Source: Bacillota bacterium
GTDB lineage: Bacteria; Bacillota; Sulfobacillia; Sulfobacillales; Sulfobacillaceae
Length of the DNA stretch: 64,000 nucleotides
Assembly: GCA_021841025.1 (NCBI GenBank)
Contig: JAKBWA010000064.1
Span: 62,001 to 126,000, forward strand
Direction: 5' to 3'
In this document: piece after piece, positions 1-7,217 of the stretch
Layout: each line of letters opens with the position of its first letter
Position numbering within the stretch: the first letter of the stretch is position 1
Notes under the pieces: generated by a model
Databases searched by the model: none
Seen by the model: only the letters and a program-made list of their open reading frames with translations
Told to the model about the DNA's origin: nothing
Translations under genes and position numbers: made by a program

Positions 1-451
1 GCCAGCTTTCGAGTTCAATAATGGTCTGAGAAAGCGTCACCGGCGCAAGTTGCTGATAAAAAGACAAGCGCTTTGCAATAATATCTCGTCCAATTTGCAA
101 TTCATCATTGATGTCCTGACCCAATGACAATTTCTTGTCGTAGCGCAGGCGCCAGCTACGAAACTCATCAACCCATCCCTCGATGATATATTCATATAAT
201 CCGAGTTCGTTGACATCGAATTGGGCGCGATATCTATCATTGCCTATTGCCTTGAGCGGAACATATGACCATGGTGTGGCGGGAGCTCGCCTGTACCCCA
301 ACCGTCCCCCAACCACATCATGGCCATCAGCCACCAAATCCGCTTCCACAATCATCTGGTCCCCTATAATCCGTTTAACGGGATACCTTCCACCGTCGAC
401 ACAGGGTGTTACCTCAAATATATATACGCGCCTACGCCCGTCCAGGGTCAT
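1..451 (-). CDS. glgE: GlgE maltosyltransferase, N-terminal part (cut by window edge)
   Basis: GlgE transfers maltose from maltose-1-phosphate to alpha-1,4-glucans in the cytoplasm. The first 150 codons are in the window; the rest lies beyond position 1. Translation begins MTLDGRRRVYIFEVTP and continues with CVDGGRYPVKRIIGD and VEADLVADGHDVVGGRLGYRR. This is the typical beta-sandwich N-terminal domain (DUF3416) of GlgE. The catalytic GH13 barrel is not in view. The ATG at 451-449 follows an AGGAG with 8 nt spacing. It lies 60 bp after the GH57 gene in the same direction, so the two are probably co-transcribed. GlgE normally works with trehalose-derived maltose-1-phosphate, and otsAB is only 8 kb away. 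The family call is confident; substrate use is inferred. Confidence 0.85.
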   Translation of the reverse strand, partial: MTLDGRRRVYIFEVTPCVDGGRYPVKRIIGDQMIVEADLVADGHDVVGGRLGYRRAPATPWSYVPLKAIGNDRYRAQFDVNELGLYEYIIEGWVDEFRSWRLRYDKKLSLGQDINDELQIGRDIIAKRLSFYQQLAPVTLSQTIIELESW

Positions 452-511
452 CCCTTTCGCTCCTTATAGCCACACATTCTGGTACCGACGCTATTGCGCC
501 GTAGTCCACCG

Positions 512-2914
512 TCAGCGCCGGTGAATGGCGAGCAATTCGTCCAATTGCGTGACATACTCTTGCCACCGTCTTGATTCGTCAGGGTTCTCAAAATTTGCGT
601 CCGACAGCCCGAATACAGTCAGCCGAGCTTTCTGGAGGTCAGTACCTAGTGATGCGTCCTGTGAGATTTTTATGGCTTGGGTCAAACGGTCCAGATATTC
701 TACACAATTTGGTTGCTGGCTAACCATTTCCGTTAATCTTTTTATAAACATCTCGTAATGATAGGACAAATCATCCCAATCATCAAGTAATCCCCACTCC
801 TGGGCTTCTGCCAATAACCGCTGAATTTCCGCGAAATTAACGTTATCGCTGTTCAATTGCCTTTGAAATTGATCGCGAATAGACACGGCTGCAGCGTTCC
901 ATAGGACATCCGGAATACCTTGGCCCATGTCCTTCAAAAATCGCATGAAAGATATAGTGTGTTCATATATGTGCCGGTTGTATGTTACGGCTTCGTTCAG
1001 TGAATTACTCACAAGTTGCGCAATCACCCGATCCTGTTCGTCCCGAAACAAATGGCGCAATGAATTCGTATGCCCTGGAAAGATCTGATCTAATAGGCGA
1101 ATGACTTCAGGAAACTCCGCCGCGTGAAAGGCACTAGAGAAACGTTGCAACACGCTCCGATAGAGATCGTCATCCCGAGAAACTCTTGTCCCGGCAATCA
1201 CATTGTGATCCCCTAAATGAAGCACGGCATAATCATATGTCGCTCGTTCCAGTGTGTTCTGGGAAACAATCTCAACTTGTCCCATACCCATCTTAACCGG
1301 CCCCGATTTCCATAACACTTCCTTCCGGGCATAAACATCGTAACAATAAATGCTGGTCGTATTGTTCTGATGGTCATCCATCAGAAGATGCATTACGCTG
1401 TAATGTAACGCTACACGTGAAAGAGTAATCATATGTCCCTTGACCGCATTGTCGAAAATGTCACGACCACTGAGGTTCCTCTGATTGCTTTTGGCGCGCT
1501 CAAGCAGAGCTAAGAAGGATACTTCCATTGACACATTAAACAGTTTTTCCCCTAATTGCATAGCACGAGCCGCATACTTCATGACTTGAATCGCCTCTAA
1601 GCCGCCAATATCGTCAAAAAACCAACCACAACTCGTATACATCAACAACAAATGACGATACAACTCCATTAATTGAAAAACCTGAATCGTCTCGTTCAGA
1701 TCTAAGCTCCGAGTTTGATGGTCCGCTATAAAGGCATTGAGTCGAGACGGACTTCGGTCAAAAATCACGTCGATGTAATCGTGACAAGCTTGAACGGGAT
1801 CTTTTAGCAAGCGAGATGCCAAATTATCAAAGATAGGAACACTGGTGTCCCTTATATAGTCCATCCCCTGCCTTAACCATTTGCGCCACCTCTGATTCCA
1901 TGTCGGATGCAGCCCCGTCTGACATCCGCAGTCACTGCGCCATCGTTCGATGCCATGCGCACAACTCCACGAGGTATTCTCAATGATTTCAGCCTTCCAC
2001 ACAGGCGGATTTAGGGATAGGTACTCGCCATAATTGGTCAAACGCACGCCACTAAAATCGGAAATAACCTCCAGTGCATAAGCCAAAGCCATTTCGCCAA
2101 AACGGTGATGATGACCGTACGACTCCCCGTCTGTAGCAATATGAACGAGCTGGTTGTCCTCGTCATTGCGCTCAAAGCCCTCGACGAGCCGATTGGCAAA
2201 ATATCCGCCATCATTAAGCAGGCCTTCAAAAGCCACTGCTCGTGACAGCGCTGCATGATAGAAAAACACCGTGATAGTCTGCCCTCCCGGCAATTCAACG
2301 AGATAGGGACGATGCGGTGAAACTGTGCCGCCTTCAACAGTGATCCATTCGCCCTTTGGGCTTTGCACTCGAAATGCCTGATCAGGACTCAAAATTGTAA
2401 ACCTTATACCGTGCTTTGCTAACAGCCACAGCGTTTCGTAATCGACAGCGGTTTCACCCAGCCACATTCCTTCCGGATACCGGTTAAATCGCTGCACAAA
2501 ATCCTTTATGCCCCATATAATTTCCACTTCTTTATCTCGCGCTGGTGCCAAGGGCATGATGATATGATTATACACTTGCGCGATGGCCGACCCATGACCC
2601 CCAAACCGGGTTTGACTTAGTTTGTCTCCCTCCAATATCGCCAAATACGTCTTGGGATCATAACGCTCAAGCCACGTCAGCAGGGTAGGGCCAAAATTAA
2701 AGCTGATGCGGGAATAATTATTGGATATCCGACAAAGACGCCCCTGCTTGTCCAAGATTTGAGCCTGAGCATTCGGAGCGTAACACTCGTCTGTAATCCG
2801 TTGATTCCAATCATGATAGGGTCCAGCGGACTCTTCTCGTTCAACACTGTCAAGCCACGGATTTTCTCGTGGAGGTTGGTAGAAATGCCCGTGAATGGTT
2901 ATGTAGCGATTTAT
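512..2914 (-). CDS. GH57-type glycosidase with DUF3536 (apparent ATA start)
   Basis: Predicted alpha-glucan-active enzyme of glycoside hydrolase family 57 with a C-terminal DUF3536 region, 800 aa. The first usable ATG/GTG/TTG in this frame is a TTG at 2755, but 53 strongly conserved residues lie upstream of it. They read RYITIHGHFYQPPRENPW followed by PYHDWNQRITDECYAPNA, which is the family's usual N-terminus and carries its HxH motif. The in-frame stop is TGA at 2923-2921. Between it and the conserved region there is no ATG, GTG or TTG. A GAGGTG Shine-Dalgarno lies 7 nt before ATA 2914-2912, giving (M)NRYITIHGH. ATDGESYGHHH near residue 260 is the second recognisable motif. It sits between cbiA and glgE, so a role in glycogen or maltosaccharide turnover is likely but unproven. 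Confidence 0.85.
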   Translation of the reverse strand: MNRYITIHGHFYQPPRENPWLDSVEREESAGPYHDWNQRITDECYAPNAQAQILDKQGRLCRISNNYSRISFNFGPTLLTWLERYDPKTYLAILEGDKLSQTRFGGHGSAIAQVYNHIIMPLAPARDKEVEIIWGIKDFVQRFNRYPEGMWLGETAVDYETLWLLAKHGIRFTILSPDQAFRVQSPKGEWITVEGGTVSPHRPYLVELPGGQTITVFFYHAALSRAVAFEGLLNDGGYFANRLVEGFERNDEDNQLVHIATDGESYGHHHRFGEMALAYALEVISDFSGVRLTNYGEYLSLNPPVWKAEIIENTSWSCAHGIERWRSDCGCQTGLHPTWNQRWRKWLRQGMDYIRDTSVPIFDNLASRLLKDPVQACHDYIDVIFDRSPSRLNAFIADHQTRSLDLNETIQVFQLMELYRHLLLMYTSCGWFFDDIGGLEAIQVMKYAARAMQLGEKLFNVSMEVSFLALLERAKSNQRNLSGRDIFDNAVKGHMITLSRVALHYSVMHLLMDDHQNNTTSIYCYDVYARKEVLWKSGPVKMGMGQVEIVSQNTLERATYDYAVLHLGDHNVIAGTRVSRDDDLYRSVLQRFSSAFHAAEFPEVIRLLDQIFPGHTNSLRHLFRDEQDRVIAQLVSNSLNEAVTYNRHIYEHTISFMRFLKDMGQGIPDVLWNAAAVSIRDQFQRQLNSDNVNFAEIQRLLAEAQEWGLLDDWDDLSYHYEMFIKRLTEMVSQQPNCVEYLDRLTQAIKISQDASLGTDLQKARLTVFGLSDANFENPDESRRWQEYVTQLDELLAIHRR

Positions 2915-2976
2915 TCCGTTTCACCTCGTTCCAAATTATGGCCGACACCTGGATATGCGTTAAGCAAAAACAAAGG

Positions 2977-4335
2977 TTAAAAAGATTCCAACCAATGGCG
3001 AATAGCTGGTATATTCGACGGGAGATATAAATGGGCATAGCCGGCTAGGACATTTGGCCCGCTATAACCGTCATAATGTTTACCCTGCTTGCCCTCCAAC
3101 AAATAGGCAGCGCATTGAGCCCCTTCACCTTGATTATGCTGAGAATAATGGAATTCATGGCCTCGGAATGTAGCACCCGCCGGAAACAGAACGTCCGATA
3201 TCATCGTCGCGGTTCGATATCCCACGGCCTGCAGTCGATTATGCATGATTACCGTATGAGGAACAATCCCTACCATTGGATAGCCATCGCCGTGATGATC
3301 AATCAGCTCTTTTGCCAAAAACATATACCCTCCGCATTCGGCCAATGTCGGCAAGCCCCCGGCAATGCTGTCACGATAACTCTCCAACAAATCCCGTTGA
3401 GAGCTTAACGAGTCTGCGAACTCTTCCGGGAATCCACCCCCCAGATACAAGGCCTGGGCATTTTTCGGGATATCTTCTCCTGCCAAGGGACTAAAATACG
3501 CTAGGCGCACACCCAATTCTTCCAACAACTCTAAGTTCTCGGGATAATAAAAATTGAAGGCTTTATCCCTGGCCACAGCAATGACACAATGGCGCGGTGA
3601 AATACGAGGCGAGGGCGATTTTTTCGGAATAGGCAACGCTGACGCACTCGTCATAACTTGCCAGATTCCATCTATATCCAGTTGAGTCAAAAATTCCTTA
3701 CTAAGCCGTTCTATCATCCCTCGGCTGCCATGATTCTCGACCGCCGGCAGAATACCCAACTGCCGGTGTGCTACCTCTAAATCTTGATGATAGGGTATAA
3801 ATCCGTAACAAGAAAGGGCGGTTTCACTTTCAATAGCCGTTTTGAGAAGACGGTAATGCCGAGCGGAGCGGATTTTCGTAATAACAACACCGGCCAGTAG
3901 ATCGGGCTCTGTAAACCGGCGAAATCCCAAGACCACGGCAGCTAGACTTCTCGCGCTATGTTGCCCATCGACAACTAAAATTACAGGGGCGCGCAACACT
4001 TGCGCAACATGATAGGTGCTGGCGTCATTCGATAAAGGATCATAGCCGTCAAAATACCCCATGACTCCTTCAACAATGGCCACATCGGCTCCGGCCATTG
4101 CTTTGGCGAACGCTAGAACCGTTTCGCTGGAACTTCCTTGCATCCAGAGATCTAGATTTCTCCCATTGCGACCCGTAGCAAGCAAGTAATAACTCGGATC
4201 AATATAATCCGGCCCCACTTTGAATCCCTGAACTTGATAACCACGCTGATGGAAAATGGCCATAAGGCCTACTGCCACTATCGTTTTGCCCTCATCACTG
4301 CCAGGGGCTGTAATGACTATACGTGGAACCTCCAA
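2977..4335 (-). CDS. cbiA: Cobyrinate a,c-diamide synthase
   Basis: ATP- and glutamine-dependent amidase that converts cobyrinic acid to the a,c-diamide in cobalamin synthesis, 452 aa. The N-terminal half is a dethiobiotin-synthetase-like ATPase with P-loop APGSDEGKT (residues 10-18) and GPDYIDPSYY (41-50). The C-terminal half is a class I glutamine amidotransferase with the nucleophile Cys334 in LAECGGYMF, preceded by LYLGGGFPEEFA. The final part holds GHEFHYS. The TTG start has AGGGAG 7-8 nt upstream; no ATG is nearby. It follows the SDR gene by 28 bp. No other corrin-ring gene is in the window, and no B12 riboswitch was seen upstream, so it may serve scavenging of corrinoids or have partners elsewhere. 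The family call is secure. Confidence 0.9.
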   Translation of the reverse strand: MEVPRIVITAPGSDEGKTIVAVGLMAIFHQRGYQVQGFKVGPDYIDPSYYLLATGRNGRNLDLWMQGSSSETVLAFAKAMAGADVAIVEGVMGYFDGYDPLSNDASTYHVAQVLRAPVILVVDGQHSARSLAAVVLGFRRFTEPDLLAGVVITKIRSARHYRLLKTAIESETALSCYGFIPYHQDLEVAHRQLGILPAVENHGSRGMIERLSKEFLTQLDIDGIWQVMTSASALPIPKKSPSPRISPRHCVIAVARDKAFNFYYPENLELLEELGVRLAYFSPLAGEDIPKNAQALYLGGGFPEEFADSLSSQRDLLESYRDSIAGGLPTLAECGGYMFLAKELIDHHGDGYPMVGIVPHTVIMHNRLQAVGYRTATMISDVLFPAGATFRGHEFHYSQHNQGEGAQCAAYLLEGKQGKHYDGYSGPNVLAGYAHLYLPSNIPAIRHWLESF

Positions 4336-4363
4336 TTCCTAACTCCCTTCTCTACACATCTTT

Positions 4364-5023
4364 CTATTTTACAGGAATTACAGAACCTGACGGAGGACCA
4401 TCTTGGATTAGTCGCCACAAAGCCATGGCTACCTCATCCGCGTCAATCCACCTCTTTCTTTGACTCAAACGGATTAAGCGTTCTCGTTGTTCTGCGCTTA
4501 ACGAGTTCGCCCATCTGGTGGCTACCCACCCTGGTGACAGCACATAAACCCGTGCGCGTAAATCCAGTGATTTCGCTAAACTCGCGCTGTAACCAATAAT
4601 CGCAGCTTTAGCTGTTCCATATAACGATGCCGAATCCCCGCTGGCCCCCGTTAGAGCCTCATCCCATGCCACGTTAACAATTATGCCATGATTTCTAAGA
4701 AAAGGAATCACAGCCCGACAGCACTTGATCGAGCCTTTTACGTCAACTTCCCATAGTTCTTGAAGCCTAATCATATACTCTTCATGACGCATTGTTGAAT
4801 TCAACACATCTGCTCCGGCTAAATTAATCCACACATCGTAGCCTTCCGGAGAAGCCCTTTGGATCCGCCTCGCTATTTCTTTTTCTTCCATCCGCATGTC
4901 CAGCCGACGCTGTTCCGAATTTGGATGACGTGCAAAACCGACAACCTCCAAACCTTGCTCTGCAAAAAGCTTGCAGACGGCTTGGCCGATGCCTCCACTT
5001 ACACCACTTATCCCCACTCGCAT
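4364..5023 (-). CDS. Short-chain dehydrogenase/reductase
   Basis: NAD(P)-dependent oxidoreductase of the classical SDR fold, 219 aa, cytoplasmic. The N-terminal nucleotide-binding motif is GVSGGIGQAV (residues 7-16). The acidic-residue region RRLDMR follows. WINLAGADVLN matches the NNAG-like strand, and the catalytic YxxxK is in SLYGTAKAA. The C-terminal VLSPGWVATRW is the usual PG motif. ATG 5023-5021 has AGGAAT upstream. The substrate cannot be read from sequence. It is the promoter-proximal gene of the probable SDR-cbiA-GH57-glgE unit, although those functions are not obviously related. Confidence 0.8.
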   Translation of the reverse strand: MRVGISGVSGGIGQAVCKLFAEQGLEVVGFARHPNSEQRRLDMRMEEKEIARRIQRASPEGYDVWINLAGADVLNSTMRHEEYMIRLQELWEVDVKGSIKCCRAVIPFLRNHGIIVNVAWDEALTGASGDSASLYGTAKAAIIGYSASLAKSLDLRARVYVLSPGWVATRWANSLSAEQRERLIRLSQRKRWIDADEVAMALWRLIQDGPPSGSVIPVK

Positions 5024-5133
5024 AATTGGAAGGTATTCCTTTCAAACAGATTGAATGCATGAGTTTCGTATTGTCATAGAAAACATGGACTTAGAAGGAA
5101 TGTGGTGCCTCGAACTGACAAACACATTTTTAT

Positions 5134-5142
5134 ATTATATCA
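5134..5142 (-). promoter_or_regulatory. Extended -10 promoter before the SDR-cbiA-GH57-glgE unit
   Basis: On the minus strand the sequence reads TGATATAAT, a perfect extended -10 (TG-N-TATAAT). No good -35 lies 17 nt upstream. The start of transcription would be near 5127, leaving a leader of about 100 nt before the SDR gene. No cobalamin box was found in that leader. Confidence 0.5.
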
Positions 5143-5313
5143 TCTGCCCGCCTCTTCCATCTCTCATAAGACCAGTGGCATACATAATGAATTCGGGCCA
5201 CCCGCTTGTCAGCCTGGGGCTTGGCAAGGAACATTCCTCAAATTCGGAAAGACCCGGTACACTTTCGTTATGAATTCCAGGGACCAACTTTGAAAGATCA
5301 GGCAGAAAATTGC

Positions 5314-5505
5314 ATGAGTTCGCACGTTACCAATCATCTGCACATCACACTCCGTGATTGCCATGGCAGCTTTGAAAAGACGCTTCAGCAGATTGGCGAA
5401 CATTTTTCGATTATTACGGGATTCTTGACAATAACTCAGGCAAATGGTACGGTTTTAATGTGGGACGCACCAGAAGGATTGAGGAGGTGCCAGAGAATTG
5501 GCTGA
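5314..5505 (+). CDS. Possible small protein, 63 aa
   Basis: Unrecognised small ORF starting MSSHVTNHLHITLRDCHG and running to a TGA at 5503-5505. The predicted pattern is strand (HLHITLRD), helix (SFEKTLQQIGEHF), then two strands (IITGFLTITQ, GTVLMWDAP). This loosely resembles ACT/NIL-like ferredoxin folds but is not a firm match. The ribosome site is weak (AGGCAG). A longer TTG-started version from 5206 is possible. A Rho-independent terminator with a U-tract on the same strand 75 bp downstream supports plus-strand transcription here. The only other annotated genes around it are on the minus strand. Confidence 0.35.
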   Translation: MSSHVTNHLHITLRDCHGSFEKTLQQIGEHFSIITGFLTITQANGTVLMWDAPEGLRRCQRIG

Positions 5506-5579
5506 GGGATCGGATTCTCATACTAAATGGCTTCGTTTCTAGGAGCCATATGCGTAGTAAAATCGCAAATAGGACACGT

Positions 5580-5609
5580 AAGGACGGGAATTTACCGCCC
5601 TTATTTTTG
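5580..5609 (+). terminator. Rho-independent terminator
   Basis: Hairpin AAGGACGG (5580-5587) and CCGCCCTT (5595-5602) with one mismatch and a 7-nt loop, followed by ATTTTT. It reads in plus direction and would end a transcript from the small ORF before it. It overlaps the last codon of the minus-strand zinc-ribbon gene. Confidence 0.6.
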
Positions 5610-5777
5610 TGTCCCTACGAGGAAAGGATGTTGAAACCTCGCTAACTTGTTGGGCACATCGTCCCATGACGTCGCATGAAACCGGCATTTCGGATAATTA
5701 GAGCACCCAATATGGATCTGACCACCACCATCCTTCCATTCATGCAACGATCCTTCTTGACATAACGGACACAACAT
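5601..5777 (-). CDS. Small zinc-ribbon protein, topoisomerase C4-finger type (58 aa)
   Basis: Translation starts MLCPLCQEGSLHEWKDG and contains GCSNYPKCRFHATSW. The pattern CPLC-x(n)-CSNYPKC is the C4 zinc finger found at the C-terminus of bacterial topoisomerase I. The topA in this window (30216-32327) carries CSGYPEC and CQGYPEC versions. Here the finger stands alone in a 58-residue protein. ATG 5777-5775 has GAGGGG about 11 nt upstream, and a TATAAT lies at 5833-5828. A nucleic-acid-binding role is inferred from the finger type only. The strand, codon pattern, ribosome site and promoter all support a real gene. Confidence 0.7.
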   Translation of the reverse strand: MLCPLCQEGSLHEWKDGGGQIHIGCSNYPKCRFHATSWDDVPNKLARFQHPFLVGTQK

Positions 5778-5827
5778 GACGCCACACTCCCCTCAAAACC
5801 TTACATCATAGGTTGGTATCTCTACCT

Positions 5828-5833
5828 ATTATA
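5828..5833 (-). promoter_or_regulatory. -10 element before the zinc-ribbon gene
   Basis: Perfect TATAAT on the minus strand, about 50 nt before the ATG at 5777. The -35 is weak, so this rests mainly on the -10 and position. Confidence 0.4.
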
Positions 5834-5907
5834 ACGGGAAATGCCCTAATAAGCTATCCAAGTGCTAAGGGGAGAAATATTTCCTGTCAAATATTATTCC
5901 CTAATCC

Positions 5908-7014
5908 CTAATCCATTGGAGGGGTAGGTTGCGATGGTAAGACGACTCGTTCTCGCCATACTCTAACACCCGCTACCCACGCCGCTACGATGATTCCGGC
6001 AATAGGTACGGCAAACAAGGCTCCCACAATTCCTCGGACTGAAGCCCCTATCATTAGAGCAATCACAGATATCACGGGGTGCACCCCAACTTGGCTCCGA
6101 ATAATTCTCGGACCTAAAATTTGCGACTCAAGCAAATGTGCAGCTGCTAAAAGCACCAGTACTTCGGGCACTTGAATCAATGGATGATTAAACAGCGCCA
6201 AAACTATAGGTAAAATGGCGCCAAGAACTGGACCCAAAAGTGGAATTAATTCCATGATCGCGGCAAAAACACCAATAACCAGGGGGAAAGGCAGTCCAAT
6301 TAACCAGGTTCCAAACCCAAAAGCCGTGCCCACAATTAACGATAGCATGATCTGGCCCCGGACATAGCCGCCGATAACCCGCGACAGTGTATGCTCTACG
6401 GCCAGCAATCCTTCCCGGTGTTGATGCGGAATTAGCCGCAACATTGCTCCTTGAATGCGATTGGCGTCCAATAGCAGATACACCGTGATAAAGATTGTAA
6501 TAGCTCCATCGACCACACTATCAATCAGATGAGTCACAAGGGTCACTGTCTGCTTGACCAGAAACGTGGAAACTTGACCAATGCTGCTAAAGAGACGATT
6601 TTCCACCTCCAAAATATTCACTTGCACACCCAAGTGTTTCAACCAAGCCATGAGTCCTGGAGTACTGTGAGTCAAAGTGTGAATATTGTTGGGAAGCTTA
6701 GCCACCAAAACAGCCAATTGTCCTGCAATAACCGTAAATAAGAAGCCTCCACCCACTACGACGACCACCACGGTTCCCAGCATTACCACCAACACGGCCC
6801 AAGGCCGCTTCCAGTATAAGGCCAGTCGCTCTACCAAGGGACTTAGGGTAATTTCGAACATTGCAGCCATCATCAAGACTAGCACAACATTGCCCAGACG
6901 GCTTAAACTCCACCATAGCGTGATCAACACCACCCCGGTGCCGAGAATGACAACCACAGCATCTCGTCCCATTGCCAGTCTGCTTGCCCATTTTGAGGAT
7001 TCGTTTTCGGCCAT
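5908..7014 (-). CDS. AI-2E family transporter (PerM/YtvI type)
   Basis: Integral membrane protein of about 368 aa in the AI-2E/PerM exporter family. Two hydrophobic segments lie near the N-terminus (VVVILGTGVVLITLWW and VVLVLMMAAMFEITLSP). A third follows near residue 70 (AVLVVMLGTVVVVVVGGGF). A long soluble stretch comes next (about 95-150). The C-terminal half has further segments including the family signature GLPFPLVIGVFAAIMELIPL and LLGPVLGAILPI. ATG 7014 has TGAGGG 7 nt upstream; a GTG at 7020 is an alternative. It is transcribed divergently from murJ. The substrate is unknown, since members move autoinducer-like or ionic substrates. Confidence 0.85.
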   Translation of the reverse strand: MAENESSKWASRLAMGRDAVVVILGTGVVLITLWWSLSRLGNVVLVLMMAAMFEITLSPLVERLALYWKRPWAVLVVMLGTVVVVVVGGGFLFTVIAGQLAVLVAKLPNNIHTLTHSTPGLMAWLKHLGVQVNILEVENRLFSSIGQVSTFLVKQTVTLVTHLIDSVVDGAITIFITVYLLLDANRIQGAMLRLIPHQHREGLLAVEHTLSRVIGGYVRGQIMLSLIVGTAFGFGTWLIGLPFPLVIGVFAAIMELIPLLGPVLGAILPIVLALFNHPLIQVPEVLVLLAAAHLLESQILGPRIIRSQVGVHPVISVIALMIGASVRGIVGALFAVPIAGIIVAAWVAGVRVWRERVVLPSQPTPPMD

Positions 7015-7157
7015 ACCCACGCCCTCATTTCACGCCTGATGGTTTTTTCTCTAACTTATTATTATTATAGGCTACCCACTTCTTCCGTCTACTAACCCAG
7101 CAAATAGAATTGCGCCAAGATAGATTCCCTCGACATAATCCTAGCTCTTCTAGTTGT

Positions 7158-7166
7158 TGGTATACT
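7158..7166 (+). promoter_or_regulatory. Extended -10 promoter for murJ
   Basis: TGGTATACT (TG-N-TATACT) with no clear -35. Transcription would start near 7173. That is downstream of the TTG at 7110 and so excludes it as the murJ start. Confidence 0.5.
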
Positions 7167-7217
7167 AAAATAGTGTTTTGGACATCATTGTCCCTGATTT
7201 GGAAGGCGGGATGGCAG

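Noticed and set aside
183..524. 113-codon plus ORF
   Set aside because: Antisense to the well-supported glgE start.
5885..5915. Telomere-like GGGATTA tandem (three near-copies)
   Set aside because: Only three short units at a gene end; too short to mean more than chance.
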